DNA of 64,000 nt from Lacinutrix mariniflava (GTDB taxonomy: Bacteria > Bacteroidota > Bacteroidia > Flavobacteriales > Flavobacteriaceae). The notes beneath the pieces were generated by a model that ran no database searches, had not been told where the DNA came from, and was given only the letters and a program-made list of their open reading frames with translations. Shown in pieces: positions 7,900-17,854 of this stretch. A program made the translations under genes and the position numbers. The stretch covers positions 1 to 64,000 of the forward strand of contig NZ_LIQG01000027.1 of assembly GCF_001418015.1 (NCBI RefSeq), in the 5' to 3' direction. How positions within the stretch are numbered: the stretch's first letter is position 1; each line of letters begins with the position of its first letter.

Positions 7900-10800
7900 A
7901 AGCTGTATAAATTACTAGTATGTTCTCTGTTTTGTTATCCACATTAATTGTAAATCCAGTTGCATTAAACGATGTAAAACTTGCAGATGTTAAACCTTGA
8001 TTGTCTCCGTTATTATTAGAGTATCTTATTCCTATACAATGGGAGCTTGAAGCGTAACGAGAAATATCATTAATAGAATTACCACTACCTCCAACATAAA
8101 TTACTTGTTGCGTTGCTCCTCTTGCATAACCTGTCATTCCTCCAAAAGCGTTGTTGAAGCCATTATTATTGTTTCCAACACCATTGTCTGAATTTATGTT
8201 TTCACTTTCAACATTAGCATAGGCTTGAAATGTTACTTGAGAAGGTTCAAAAGGAATACCTGTTATTATTTTACTGCCAGTTGCTGTAATAATAAAATGT
8301 CCTACGTATGCATTCGATGGACCAACAAGTCCTTGCGCACCTGTTGCACCGTTAGTTCCATTAGTTCCAGCTTCACCTTCTGGACCTTGAGCGCCAGTTG
8401 TACCATCATTTCCGTTTATTCCTGCATCACCTTGAGGACCTTGAGCACCAGTTGCACCGTCGTTTCCATTTGTTCCAACATCACCTTGTGGACCTTGAGC
8501 ACCAGTTGCACCATCGTTTCCGTCAGCTCCGTTTACTCCAGCATCACCTTGAGGACCAGTTGCACCATTGTTTCCGTCAATTCCGTTTATTCCAGCATCA
8601 CCTTGAGGACCTTGAGCACCAGTTGCACCATCGTTTCCATTTATTCCAGCATCACCTTGTGGGCCTTGAGCGCCAGTTGCGCCATCAGTTCCATTTGTTC
8701 CAGGATCACCTTGTGGACCTTGAGCACCAGTTGCACCATCGTTTCCGTTTATTCCGGTATCACCTTGAGGACCTTGAGCACCAGTTGCACCATCGTTTCC
8801 GTTTATTCCAGCTTCACCTTCTGGACCTTGAGCGCCAGTTGTACCATCATTTCCGTTTATTCCTGCATCACCTTGAGGACCTTGAGCACCAGTTGCACCG
8901 TCGTTTCCATTTGTTCCAACATCACCTTGTGGACCTTGAGCACCAGTTGCACCATCGTTTCCGTCAGCTCCGTTTACTCCAGCATCACCTTGAGGACCAG
9001 TTGCACCATTGTTTCCGTCAATTCCGTTTATTCCAGCATCACCTTGAGGACCTTGAGCACCAGTTGCACCATCGTTTCCATTTATTCCAGCATCACCCTG
9101 TGGGCCTTGAGCGCCAGTTGCGCCATCGTTTCCGTCAGTTCCGTTTACTCCGGCATCACCTTGAAGACCTTGAGCGCCAGTTGCGCCATCGTTTCCGTCA
9201 GTTCCGTTTACTCCGGCATCACCTTGAAGACCTTGAGGGCCAGTTGTACCATCGTTTCCATTTATTCCAGCATCACCTTGTGGACCTTGAGCACCAGTTG
9301 CACCATCGTTTCCGTTTATTCCAGCATCACCTTGAGGACCTTGAGCACCAGTTGCACCATCGTTTCCGTTTGTTCCAGAATCACCTTGTGGGCCTTGAGC
9401 TCCAGTTGCACCGTCGTTTCCGTTGGTTCCAGCATCACCTTGTGGGCCTTGAGCACCAATTGCACCGTCAGTTCCGTTTATTCCAGCATCACCTTGTGGC
9501 CCTTGAGCGCCAGTTGCACCATCGTTTCCGTTTATTCCAGCATCACCTTGTGGGCCTTGAGCGCCAGTTGCACCATCGTTTCCTATTTGTTCCAGGATCA
9601 CCTTGTGGACCTTGAGCACCAGTTGCACCGTCAGTTCCGTTTGCTCCAGCATCACCTTGAGGACCTTGAACGCCAGTTGCACCATCGTTCCCGTTAGTTC
9701 CAGCTTCACCTTGAGGGCCTTGAGTACCAGTTGCACCATCAGTTCCGTTATTCCGGCATCACCTTGAGGACCTTGAACGCCAGTTGCACCATCGTTTCCG
9801 TTAGTTCCAGCTTCACCTTGAGGACCTTGAGGGCCAGTTGCACCGTCAGTTCCATTTGTTCCAGTATCACCTTGTGGACCTTGAGCACCAGTTGCACCAT
9901 CGTTTCCGTTTGCTCCAGCATCACCTTGTGGGCCTTGAGCGCCAGTTGTACCATCGTTTCCGTTAGTTCCAGCTTCACCTCGAGGACCTTGAGCGCCAGT
10001 TGCGCCATCGTTTCCGTCAGTTCCGTTTACTCCGGCATCACCTTGAAGACCTTGAGGGCCAGTTGCGCCATCGTTTCCGTCAGCTCCGTTTACTCCAGCA
10101 TCACCTTGAGGACCTTGAGCACCAGTTGCGCCATCGTTTCCATTTATTCCAGCTTCACCTTGAGGACCTTGAGCGCCAGTTGTGCCATCGTTTCCGTCAG
10201 TTCCGTTTATCCCAGCTTCACCTTGTGGACCTTGAGCACCAGTTGCACCATCGTTTCCGTTTAGCCCAGCATCACCTTGTGGCCCTTGAGCGCCAGTTGC
10301 ACCATCGTTTCCGTTTATTCCAGCATCACCTTGTGGGCCTTGAGCGCCAGTTGCACCATCGTTTCCATTTGTTCCAGGATCACCTTGTGGACCTTGAGCA
10401 CCAGTTGCACCGTCAGTTCCGTTTGCTCCAGCATCACCTTGAGGACCTTGAACGCCAGTTGCACCATCGTTCCCGTTAGTTCCAGCTTCACCTTGAGGGC
10501 CTTGAGTACCAGTTGCACCATCAGTTCCGTTTATTCCGGCATCACCTTGAGGACCTTGAACGCCAGTTGCACCATCGTTCCCGTTAGTTCCAGCTTCACC
10601 TTGAGGGCCTTGAGGGCCAGTTGCACCGTCAGTTCCATTTGTTCCAGTATCACCTTGTGGACCTTGAGCACCAGTTGCACCATCGTTTCCGTTAGTTCCA
10701 GCTTCTCCTTGTGGACCTTGAGCACCAGTTGCACCGTCGTTTCCGTTTATTCCAGCATCACCTTGTGGACCTTGAGCGCCAGTTGCGCCATCGTTTCCGT

Positions 10801-11824
10801 TAGTTCCAGCTTCGCCTTGTGGACCTTGAGCACCAGTTGCACCGTCGTTTCCGTTTATTCCAGCATCACCTTGTGGACCTTGAGCGCCAGTTGCGCCATC
10901 GTTTCCGTCAGTTCCGTTTATCCCAGCATCACCTTGAGGACCTTGAGCACCAGTTGCGCCATCGTTTCCATTTATTCCAGCATCACCTTGAGGGCCTTGA
11001 GTACCAGTTGCACCATCAGTTCCGTTTATTCCGGCATCACCTTGAGGACCTTGAGCACCAGTTGCACCATCAGTTCCGTTAGTTCCTGCTTCACCTTGAG
11101 GGCCTTGAGTACCAGTTGCACCATCAATTCCATTTACTCCAGCTTCACCTTGTGGACCTTGAGTGCCAATTGCACCATCGTTTCCGTCATTTCCGTTTAT
11201 TCCAGCATCACCTTGTGGGCCTTGAGCGCCAGTTGCACCATCGTTTCCGTCATTTCCGTTCGTTCCAGCTTCACCTTGAGGCCCTTGAGCACCTGTTGCA
11301 CCGTCATTTCCGTTTATTCCATTTGTTCCAGCATCACCTTGTGGGCCTTGAACACCAGTTGCACCATCGTTTCCGTTCGTTCCAACTTCACCTTGAGGCC
11401 CTTGAGCGCCTGTTGCACCGTCATTTCCATTTATTCCAGCATCACCTTGAGGACCTTGAGGTCCAGCTATACTAATAGTAATAGGTGTGCCTGTTTCATT
11501 AGTATATGTGAAACTTCCATCGTTATTTTGAGAAATAGATGTTATAGTTTCATTTTCCATAACATCAACACAGAGGCTATTCCATGTATTGTTGTTAAAT
11601 TGAAATAAGCAATTCTCGTCGGTATTGTACACTATTGCTCCGTTTAAAGGAGTAATAGCATTCATTTCTGCTTCAGAAATTCTTGTTACCACTAATACTT
11701 TTTCAGAACTCTCTAGTTCTAAAATCGAGTTTTGATCTATTGTTTGTGGATTGTCTCCTATTTTAACTTGTGCAAATGCATTTGTAGTAAGTAAGAGAAT
11801 TAAAATTAAAAATATCTTTTTCAT
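7892..11824 (-). CDS. Giant collagen-like repeat surface protein
   Basis: A 1310-residue secreted protein. Residues 1-18 are a signal peptide ([10 protein letters not shown]). Residues ~20-118 are a non-repeat N-terminal domain. From ~119 to ~1165 there is a Gly-X-Y collagen-like array built mainly on an 18-residue (54-bp) unit, [18 protein letters not shown], with variants. A ~145-residue C-terminal domain follows ([11 protein letters not shown]... to VIYTAYE), rich in Asn/Ser and aromatic residues, likely a globular trimerisation-type head; that role is inferred. Residues ~692-747 are out of the collagen frame because of two compensating single-base indels (see finding). No T9SS tail is visible. 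The 490-residue and similar long plus-strand frames here are repeat artefacts. Operon with the CHU_C gene. Confidence 0.88.
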   Translation of the reverse strand: MKKIFLILILLLTTNAFAQVKIGDNPQTIDQNSILELESSEKVLVVTRISEAEMNAITPLNGAIVYNTDENCLFQFNNNTWNSLCVDVMENETITSISQNNDGSFTYTNETGTPITISIAGPQGPQGDAGINGNDGATGAQGPQGEVGTNGNDGATGVQGPQGDAGTNGINGNDGATGAQGPQGEAGTNGNDGNDGATGAQGPQGDAGINGNDGNDGAIGTQGPQGEAGVNGIDGATGTQGPQGEAGTNGTDGATGAQGPQGDAGINGTDGATGTQGPQGDAGINGNDGATGAQGPQGDAGINGTDGNDGATGAQGPQGDAGINGNDGATGAQGPQGEAGTNGNDGATGAQGPQGDAGINGNDGATGAQGPQGEAGTNGNDGATGAQGPQGDTGTNGTDGATGPQGPQGEAGTNGNDGATGVQGPQGDAGINGTDGATGTQGPQGEAGTNGNDGATGVQGPQGDAGANGTDGATGAQGPQGDPGTNGNDGATGAQGPQGDAGINGNDGATGAQGPQGDAGLNGNDGATGAQGPQGEAGINGTDGNDGTTGAQGPQGEAGINGNDGATGAQGPQGDAGVNGADGNDGATGPQGLQGDAGVNGTDGNDGATGAQGPRGEAGTNGNDGTTGAQGPQGDAGANGNDGATGAQGPQGDTGTNGTDGATGPQGPQGEAGTNGNDGATGVQGPQGDAGITELMVQLVLKALKVKLELTGTMVQLAFKVLKVMLEQTELTVQLVLKVHKVILEQIGNDGATGAQGPQGDAGINGNDGATGAQGPQGDAGINGTDGAIGAQGPQGDAGTNGNDGATGAQGPQGDSGTNGNDGATGAQGPQGDAGINGNDGATGAQGPQGDAGINGNDGTTGPQGLQGDAGVNGTDGNDGATGAQGLQGDAGVNGTDGNDGATGAQGPQGDAGINGNDGATGAQGPQGDAGINGIDGNNGATGPQGDAGVNGADGNDGATGAQGPQGDVGTNGNDGATGAQGPQGDAGINGNDGTTGAQGPEGEAGINGNDGATGAQGPQGDTGINGNDGATGAQGPQGDPGTNGTDGATGAQGPQGDAGINGNDGATGAQGPQGDAGINGIDGNNGATGPQGDAGVNGADGNDGATGAQGPQGDVGTNGNDGATGAQGPQGDAGINGNDGTTGAQGPEGEAGTNGTNGATGAQGLVGPSNAYVGHFIITATGSKIITGIPFEPSQVTFQAYANVESENINSDNGVGNNNNGFNNAFGGMTGYARGATQQVIYVGGSGNSINDISRYASSSHCIGIRYSNNNGDNQGLTSASFTSFNATGFTINVDNKTENILVIYTAYE
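8290..11475. repeat. 54-bp tandem repeat array coding Gly-X-Y triplets
   Basis: The array has about 55-60 degenerate copies of a 54-bp unit (six collagen triplets), with some units lengthened by NGTDGNDG-type insertions. Higher-order duplications are visible: about 8391-8655 recurs near 8842-9100, and about 9561-9880 recurs near 10345-10660 with few differences. Such arrays expand and contract readily and are hard to assemble, so the copy number here should be treated as provisional. Confidence 0.9.
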
Positions 11825-11942
11825 TTAAGGGCTTTTTATTTCAAAAATAGCCTTGATTAGCTGATTTAGCGATGAAAAAGCTTAGTTCACTTCATAAAAT
11901 CGATGAATAACCTAAAAATTCGACATAATGCTTAATAATTAT

Positions 11943-11973
11943 GTTGCTGAATCCATAATAATTACTATTTTTG
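11943..11973 (+). promoter_or_regulatory. Bacteroidota-type promoter of tRNA-Gly
   Basis: TTG at 11943-11945, a 20-bp spacer, then TATTTTTG at 11966-11973, matching the Bacteroidota -33 TTG / -7 TAnnTTTG pattern. The -7 box ends 11 bases before the tRNA 5' end. Confidence 0.7.
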
Positions 11974-11984
11974 CCATCGGAAAT

Positions 11985-12057
11985 GCGAGAGTAGCTCAGT
12001 TGGTAGAGCGTCAGCCTTCCAAGCTGAATGTCGCCAGTTCGAACCTGGTCTCTCGCT
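11985..12057 (+). tRNA. tRNA-Gly (anticodon TCC)
   Basis: A 73-nt cloverleaf can be drawn by hand. Acceptor GCGAGAG pairs with CTCTCGC, the D-arm is GCTC/GAGC, the anticodon stem TCAGC/GCTGA closes loop CTTCCAA with anticodon TCC at 12018-12020, and the T-arm GCCAG/CTGGT closes TTCGAAC with one G-U pair. The discriminator is T and CCA is not encoded. A promoter precedes it and a terminator follows. Confidence 0.95.
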
Positions 12058-12062
12058 CAAAG

Positions 12063-12092
12063 AACTTCAATAGAAATATTGGAGTTTTTTTT
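12063..12092 (+). terminator. Terminator of tRNA-Gly
   Basis: AACTTCAATA (12063-12072) pairs with TATTGGAGTT (12077-12086) around a GAAA loop, with one G-T wobble, and is followed by a run of T. It starts six bases after the tRNA. Confidence 0.8.
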
Positions 12093-12216
12093 GTGCCTAT
12101 TTTTTAAAATTAATAGATAGTAGTTTTATTCATGAAGTTTAATAGGTTTCTTTTGTTGTAGACGAAACCCGACTAGTTAAGCTTAAATTGGTCTTACTAG
12201 GTTATTAGGTGTGTTT

Positions 12217-12924
12217 TTATTTTAATAAGTTTAAAGATGTATTTGTATCAATTTCATAAGCCTCTTTTTCGTGCTCAAAAATTCTGGCTTTCAATTTGCC
12301 TTTCAAAGTAATATCTTTTCCTTGAACTTCAATATAGCTTCCTTCTCGTAGACCAATTACTGGTTGCGTGTTAAATTGATGAAACTCTTTTATGCGTGTT
12401 TCTCTTGTTTCTCCCATATGTTTGCTTCCTGTTATTGGGTCTAGATAATGTGGGTTAATATTAAAAGGTACAAAACCTAAGGTTTTAAAACTTGGTGGAT
12501 ACACAATTGGCATATCATTGGTTGTGTTCATGGTGAGTCCACAGATATTACTACCAGCACTTGTTCCTAAGTATGGAATACCGCTATTAATAGCTTCTTT
12601 TAAAATATTTAAACATTTGTTTCTGTAAAGTTGATTGACTAGAACAAATGTATTACCTCCTCCAACATAAATACCCTTAGCTTGTTTTATGGCTTCAGTT
12701 GCATTTTTAAACTCATGAATACCTTTTACTTTTTTACCTATACTTTCAAAAGGCTTTTTAATTTTCTCAGTGTATTCATTGTGAGAAATCCCACCAGGTC
12801 TTGCGTAAGGAATAAAAAGTATGTCATCCGAGTCTTTAAAATGATTTTTTAATTCATCTAAAAGATAGTCTAATGGTTTACCTCCAAAAACGGTTGATGT
12901 ACTGGCAATAATTATACTTCTCAT
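12217..12924 (-). CDS. pepE: Dipeptidase E (peptidase S51)
   Basis: A 235-residue cytoplasmic serine peptidase that hydrolyses dipeptides with N-terminal aspartate. The nucleophile Ser122 sits in GTSAGSNI, Asp137 in TTNDMPIVYPP, and the third triad residue His159 in NINPHYLD, the same order and spacing as Salmonella PepE. The G-G-G-N-T-F segment (YVGGGNTF) is the oxyanion region. Length is standard. A stand-alone gene with its own ATG; it diverges from the CarboxypepD_reg-like pair. Confidence 0.92.
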   Translation of the reverse strand: MRSIIIASTSTVFGGKPLDYLLDELKNHFKDSDDILFIPYARPGGISHNEYTEKIKKPFESIGKKVKGIHEFKNATEAIKQAKGIYVGGGNTFVLVNQLYRNKCLNILKEAINSGIPYLGTSAGSNICGLTMNTTNDMPIVYPPSFKTLGFVPFNINPHYLDPITGSKHMGETRETRIKEFHQFNTQPVIGLREGSYIEVQGKDITLKGKLKARIFEHEKEAYEIDTNTSLNLLK

Positions 12925-13065
12925 TATAGTTTATTTGTTGTAAATTTATATGTCACTAATTTAACGATAAAATGTAAAGAGTTCTCTTTTTAACAAAAGT
13001 TTAAAACTCTTTTAAAATTTAATTAAGAAATGAAATCCGTTATTTACAGAACTAAACCAAGCCAT

Positions 13066-13875
13066 ATGAAACCATTATTATTTCTACTATTTTTTTCTTT
13101 AGCAACAATGTCTATGTTCGCTCAAGATGTTTCACGAATTGAAGTTAAAGGTAAAATAATTGTAGACGTAGACGATGTCGAGAACATTACTGTCTATAAT
13201 ACGACTTCAAATAAAGGAACGATTACAGATTCTATTGGGAATTTTGTAATTAAGGTTGCTTTAAATGATGAGATTCGTGTTTCTTCTGTTCAATTAATTC
13301 CTTTTACAACAAAAATAACCGAGCCAGTTATAGATACTAAAGTGTTGAAAATATATTTAAAAGAATATGTAAATACACTTGATGAGGTGGTTTTACTACC
13401 ATATGATTTAACAGGTGATCTTGCCACAGATGCTAAAGATGCTAAAGTGTCTGATGCTATTGTTTTTGAATTTGGAAGTTTCGAGAATTTTGAAATGCCA
13501 GACGATTACCATTCTAAGGTAGATAATATAGCGATAGGTACTCAAAACGATCGTCAGCGATTTCAGGCAGACGGTATGGCAATTATAGGTTTGTTAAGTA
13601 ATTGGATTTTTAAAAATAAGAAGAATAGAAATAAAGACAAGGTAGATCCAAGATTGGAAACTCCAATTTCTAGTGTTTCCTACGCCTTTAGTCCTTCATA
13701 TTTTATAGAAAATTACAATATTCCAGAAGATAGAGTACAAGAGTTTATTGGTTTTATCGAAGAATCTCATTTCGATGATACACTTTTAGAGCCTAAAAAT
13801 GAATTAAAATTAATTGAATATTTATTTGAAAAAAGTAAAGCATTCTTAGGGATTGAAGATGGCGGTAAAGAATAA
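13066..13875 (+). CDS. CarboxypepD_reg-like secreted protein (paralogue 1)
   Basis: About 269 residues from the ATG at 13066, where a clean signal peptide begins (MKPLLFLLFFSLATMSMFAQ). The mature N-terminus is a carboxypeptidase-regulatory-like beta-sandwich: VKGKIIVDVDDVENITVYNTTSNKGTITDSIGNFVIKVALNDEI..., then KVLKIYLKEYVNTLDEVVLLPY, where such domains normally lead into a TonB receptor plug. Here no barrel follows; the C-terminal ~150 residues are soluble and unfamiliar. An in-frame ATG at 13030 would give an atypically long n-region. The next gene overlaps its end and is a paralogue. Confidence 0.72.
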   Translation: MKPLLFLLFFSLATMSMFAQDVSRIEVKGKIIVDVDDVENITVYNTTSNKGTITDSIGNFVIKVALNDEIRVSSVQLIPFTTKITEPVIDTKVLKIYLKEYVNTLDEVVLLPYDLTGDLATDAKDAKVSDAIVFEFGSFENFEMPDDYHSKVDNIAIGTQNDRQRFQADGMAIIGLLSNWIFKNKKNRNKDKVDPRLETPISSVSYAFSPSYFIENYNIPEDRVQEFIGFIEESHFDDTLLEPKNELKLIEYLFEKSKAFLGIEDGGKE

Positions 13876-14650
13876 TGTTTTTTATCTGTTATTTTTAATT
13901 TCTTTTTTTAGTTTTTCTCAAAACACAATTTTAGTAGGTGTTGTTGATGGAGAAGAAGGTGTTGATGGAATTCATGTTATTAATCGTTCTCAAAAAAAAT
14001 ATGCTACTACAAGCGATAAAGGTGAATTTATGATAGAAGCAATTGTAAATGATACGATTGTTTTTACATCGGTACAGTATAAATCTTTAACACACATTGT
14101 AATATTTGAGAATATTAAAAGCAAAACGCTTAATGTTAATCTTGAGACTCAGGTAAATCAATTGCCAGAAGCATTAATAGGCTTTACTCTAACAGGAGAT
14201 TTAAGTAATGATGTTTTAAATTCTGATGTGAAAAGATCAATAGATTTCTACGATGTGGGAATTCCTGGTTATAAAGGCAAAAGAAAAACCCAAAGCGAGC
14301 GATTATTAGCAGAAGCAGGAGAATTTAAGCCTATAATGTTATTGGGGATCCTTGGAGGCTCAATTCCTTTAAATCCAATTTTAAATGGAATTTCAGGAAG
14401 AACTAAAGAGCTTAAAAAACGTGTTGATATTGAAAATAACACAAAATTAATGAATGCTTTAAAAAACAGGTTATCTGAACCTTTTTTTAAAGAGAATGAA
14501 TTAAAAGAAGAACTTAGAGCAGAGTTTTTTTATTTCTGTGCAGAAGATGATGCGTTCGAAACTAGATGTACTTCTAGTGATTTAGAAGCTTTAGTTTTTA
14601 TGAAAGAAAAGTATAGTGTTTATAAAGAAAATCTTGCTTTAAAAGAATAA
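13859..14650 (+). CDS. CarboxypepD_reg-like secreted protein (paralogue 2)
   Basis: About 263 residues from ATG 13859, overlapping the upstream paralogue by 17 bases. A signal peptide ends at FFSFSQ. The next ~90 residues repeat the pattern of paralogue 1 (TILVGVVDGEEGVDGIHVINRSQKKYATTSDKGEFMIEAIVNDTIVFTSVQY, then a LTGDLSNDV segment matching LTGDLATDA of paralogue 1). The shared LTGDL(S/A)xD motif just after the beta-sandwich shows that the two arose by duplication. Function unknown. A second possible start lies two codons upstream at 13853. Confidence 0.72.
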   Translation: MAVKNNVFYLLFLISFFSFSQNTILVGVVDGEEGVDGIHVINRSQKKYATTSDKGEFMIEAIVNDTIVFTSVQYKSLTHIVIFENIKSKTLNVNLETQVNQLPEALIGFTLTGDLSNDVLNSDVKRSIDFYDVGIPGYKGKRKTQSERLLAEAGEFKPIMLLGILGGSIPLNPILNGISGRTKELKKRVDIENNTKLMNALKNRLSEPFFKENELKEELRAEFFYFCAEDDAFETRCTSSDLEALVFMKEKYSVYKENLALKE

Positions 14651-14710
14651 CTAAAAACTTGGAATACTTTTTGTCTACTTTAAGTAATTTAGCAATCGAA
14701 ACATATATAC

Positions 14711-15211
14711 ATGAAAATTTTTAAATCGATTTTATTTTTAACTTTAGTTGTGTCATTAGCCTTTACTAATGCACATAAATATTATGTAAGTATTACTAAA
14801 ATTGAATACGTAAAAGAGCAGCAATCTGTGCAAATTATTACGCGAATTTTTATAGACGATTTCGAGAGACTTCTTAAAGAGCGATTCGACGATAGAATTG
14901 TTTTAAATACAAGTACAGATGAAATACAAATAGATAACTACATTAAAAAGTATTTACTTTCTAGGCTAAAAATAGATGTTAATGGAGAGCAATCTGTTAT
15001 AAAATTTATTGGTAAAGAATACGATGGAGATGTAGTGCAGTGTTATATGGAAATTGAAAAAGTAGAAAACATTAAATCTTTTAGTGTTGAAAATAATGTG
15101 CTATATGATTTGTTTAGCGATCAAAAAAACATCGTGAGAACACATATAAACGGTAAGGATAAATCTTTTATTCTAATCCCTGAAAACGATAAAGGAATGT
15201 TAAACTTCTAA
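14711..15211 (+). CDS. DUF6702 family protein
   Basis: A 166-residue exported protein with an N-terminal signal segment ending near SLAFTNAH, followed by KYYVSITKIEYV, the opening typical of DUF6702 proteins, which in Flavobacteriaceae commonly stand immediately upstream of an M1 peptidase gene, as here. The remainder is a beta-rich domain (IITRIFIDDFERLL...VKFIGKEYDGDVVQCYMEIE). Its molecular role is unknown. The spacing of 64 bases to the peptidase suggests cotranscription, and a shared role in periplasmic peptide handling is an inference from context only. Confidence 0.75.
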   Translation: MKIFKSILFLTLVVSLAFTNAHKYYVSITKIEYVKEQQSVQIITRIFIDDFERLLKERFDDRIVLNTSTDEIQIDNYIKKYLLSRLKIDVNGEQSVIKFIGKEYDGDVVQCYMEIEKVENIKSFSVENNVLYDLFSDQKNIVRTHINGKDKSFILIPENDKGMLNF

Positions 15212-15275
15212 AAAAAGGAATGTTTAAATCTTAAAATTTGTTAAATTCAGCCTCTATTCTGAAAACAACAAAAAA

Positions 15276-17576
15276 ATGAACAATTTTAAGTACTTGGTGC
15301 TATCTGCACTTTTTGTTACTGTTGGCGTGTTTGCTCAGCAAGATCAAGAAAAAAAAGAGCCTCAACAAGGGCACGTTAATCAAAACAAATTCAAGCAACT
15401 TTACGAGGAGTTTTCTACTCCTAACATGTATCGTGCTGCATCTGGAGCACCTGGAGTTGCGTATTATCAGCAACAAGCAGATTATAAGATGGATTTAGAA
15501 TTAGACGATGTTAATGCTAAATTATCTGGTTTCGAAACGATTACTTATACTAATAATTCTCCAGATGTACTTAAATATCTTTGGGTGCAATTAGATCAAA
15601 ACATGAGAGCTAAAGATTCTAAAACGCCTTTAATTGAAGGTAGTGGAGTTAGACCTGCAGCTCAAATTTCTTCTTACGCTAACGATTACATGAGTGATGG
15701 TTTCGATGGTGGTTTTAATATAGAAGAAGTAAAAGGAACAAATGGTAAGCCTTTACAACACATGATTAATCGTACGATGATGCGTGTGGATATGCCTGAA
15801 CCATTAGCGTCTGGAGAGCAATTTTCATTCTCAATAAAATGGTGGTATAATATTAATGACCACGTTAATGGAAGAGGTCGTTCTGGGTACGAGTACTTTA
15901 AAGAAGACGATAATAGAGCGTATGTAATGGCACAGTTTTATCCTAGAATGGCTGTTTATAATGATGTAGAAGGATGGCAAAACTCTCAGTTTTGGGGACG
16001 TGACGAATTTGCGTTACCATTCGGAAACTTTGAAGTGAATATAACAGTGCCTGCAGATCATATTTTAGATGGTACAGGAAAGTTAACTAATAGGAAAGAC
16101 GTATTTTCTAAAGATATGATGAAGCGTTACGAGAAAGCGAAGAAATCATACGATGAGCCAGTTGTAGTTGTTACTCAAGATGAAGTAGTTGAAAAACTAA
16201 AAACTAAATCTTCAAAAACAAAAACTTGGAAATTATATGCAGAGAACGTTAGAGATTTCGGTTTTGCAACTTCAAGACGTTACATTTGGGACATGATGTC
16301 TGTAAAAATTGGAAACAAAGATGTTATGGCTGTTTCTATGTATGGAAAAGAAGGAAACCCGTTATGGGAAGATTGGTCTACTAAAGCAGTGGCAAGTACA
16401 TTAAAATCTTACTCACGTATGACTTTCGATTATCCTTATCATAAAGCTATTTCAGTACATGCTAAACAGCAAGGTATGGAGTATCCAATGATTTGCTGGA
16501 ATTATGGTCGACCAGATAAAGATGGGAACTATAGTGACCGTGTTAAATTTGGAATGATGTCTGTAATTATTCATGAGGTTGGACATAACTTCTTCCCAAT
16601 GATTGTAAACAGTGATGAGCGCCAATGGACATGGATGGACGAAGGTTTAAATACTTTTGTACAGTACGTTGCAGAACAAGATTTCGGAAAATGGTATCCA
16701 GGTGCTTTATCTGAAGGACAATCGGCATATCCTTCACGTCGTGGACCAGCAGCAAATATTACAAGATATATGGGAGGAGATCAAGATTTTATTGCTCCTA
16801 TCATGACTAAAGGTTTGAACACTTACCAGTTTGGAAACAATGCTTATGGTAAGCCAGGAACTGCATTAAATATTCTTAGAGAAACAGTAATGGGACCAGA
16901 ATTGTTCGATTATGCATTTAGAGAATATGCGCAACGTTGGATGTTTAAGCACCCAACACCAGAAGATTTTTTCCGTACTATGGAAGATGCTTCAGCATTC
17001 GATTTAGATTGGTATTGGAGAGGATGGTTCTACACAACAGATTATGTTGATATTGGAATTAAAGATGTGAAAAAATACTATGTAACAACTAAAGCAAATA
17101 AAGCTGGCGGAGATTTAGCTAAACGTTTTGGAATGGACGAAAAAGATTTAGTGTATTTTGTTGAAGATGGAAGTGAAGAGCATACGGCAGGAATGAAAAG
17201 CGAAAGTATTTCAGATGAGTCTACCACGCTAAAAGAGTATTTAATGGATAATTTTACTGCTGAAGAACGCACAAAAATGGAAGAGCCTAAGTTTTTCTAT
17301 AACGTAACTTTCAACAAGCCAGGAGGATTAGTTATGCCAATTATAGTAGAATATACTTATGCAGATGGAACTAGTAAAACTGAAACGTATCCAGCGCAAA
17401 TTTGGAGACTTAATGATAAAGAAGTAAGTAAAGCAATATCTTCAAAGAAGGAGATTGTTGGAATTACTGTAGATCCTAAATTAGAAACTGCAGATGTTGA
17501 TACTTCTAATAACTCTTGGCCAAGAGAGGTTAAAGAAGGAGAGTTTGATAAATTTAAAAATAGAGTAAGAAACTAA
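15276..17576 (+). CDS. M1 family zinc metallopeptidase (aminopeptidase N-like)
   Basis: A 766-residue exported gluzincin. A signal peptide ends at GVFAQ, then a Lys/Gln-rich linker. The N-terminal beta domain contains the LDDVNAKLSGFETITYTNNSPD segment typical of M1 proteins. The zinc site is His433-Glu434-x-x-His437 (IIHEVGH) with Glu456 (WMDEGLNTF) 18 residues later, exactly the M1 spacing. The usual GxMEN exopeptidase motif is not obvious; a QGMEYPMICW segment stands in its place, as in Bacteroidota members of this group. A C-terminal region beyond residue ~600 lacks the ERAP1-like domain. Probable periplasmic peptide degradation. A strong terminator follows. Confidence 0.9.
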   Translation: MNNFKYLVLSALFVTVGVFAQQDQEKKEPQQGHVNQNKFKQLYEEFSTPNMYRAASGAPGVAYYQQQADYKMDLELDDVNAKLSGFETITYTNNSPDVLKYLWVQLDQNMRAKDSKTPLIEGSGVRPAAQISSYANDYMSDGFDGGFNIEEVKGTNGKPLQHMINRTMMRVDMPEPLASGEQFSFSIKWWYNINDHVNGRGRSGYEYFKEDDNRAYVMAQFYPRMAVYNDVEGWQNSQFWGRDEFALPFGNFEVNITVPADHILDGTGKLTNRKDVFSKDMMKRYEKAKKSYDEPVVVVTQDEVVEKLKTKSSKTKTWKLYAENVRDFGFATSRRYIWDMMSVKIGNKDVMAVSMYGKEGNPLWEDWSTKAVASTLKSYSRMTFDYPYHKAISVHAKQQGMEYPMICWNYGRPDKDGNYSDRVKFGMMSVIIHEVGHNFFPMIVNSDERQWTWMDEGLNTFVQYVAEQDFGKWYPGALSEGQSAYPSRRGPAANITRYMGGDQDFIAPIMTKGLNTYQFGNNAYGKPGTALNILRETVMGPELFDYAFREYAQRWMFKHPTPEDFFRTMEDASAFDLDWYWRGWFYTTDYVDIGIKDVKKYYVTTKANKAGGDLAKRFGMDEKDLVYFVEDGSEEHTAGMKSESISDESTTLKEYLMDNFTAEERTKMEEPKFFYNVTFNKPGGLVMPIIVEYTYADGTSKTETYPAQIWRLNDKEVSKAISSKKEIVGITVDPKLETADVDTSNNSWPREVKEGEFDKFKNRVRN

Positions 17577-17596
17577 TAAGTAGTTTTTCATAACAT

Positions 17597-17632
17597 AAAA
17601 AGCCTGTTCATAATGAACAGGCTTTTTTTTTG
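17597..17632 (+). terminator. Intrinsic terminator after the M1 peptidase gene
   Basis: A 14-bp stem: AAAAAGCCTGTTCA (17597-17610) pairs with TGAACAGGCTTTTT (17614-17627) around a TAA loop, followed by a long T run. Confidence 0.95.
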
Positions 17633-17854
17633 TTTTTTTGTCAGATGTGATTTTGTTTACTGATTACTAGTGTGTTATGTGTTGTTTCTTACGAAACACT
17701 ATGTTAGAAGTCTCATAATTAGGTGGTTGTGTTTTTGGTATTAATGTATTCTTGTTTTTTAGGTTAAAAAGATGTGATTTTCTATATTTTTTGAGCTTAA
17801 ATTTGAATTTATTACATTAGCTTTCGTAAGAACTAATCAAACTAAAAACTAACT

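Noticed and set aside
9748-10734. Minus-strand frames of 67-86 codons inside the collagen gene (LVLKVHKV type)
   Set aside because: These are the collagen repeat read in a shifted frame. Only the segment joined by the two indels is part of the long frame, and that is reported as a finding.
8225-11608. Very long plus-strand open frames (up to about 490 codons) across the collagen region
   Set aside because: They are antisense to the collagen-like gene and open only because the 54-bp unit has no stop in those frames. The products are monotonous Ser/Thr/Cys or His/Leu repeats with no start signal or signal peptide.
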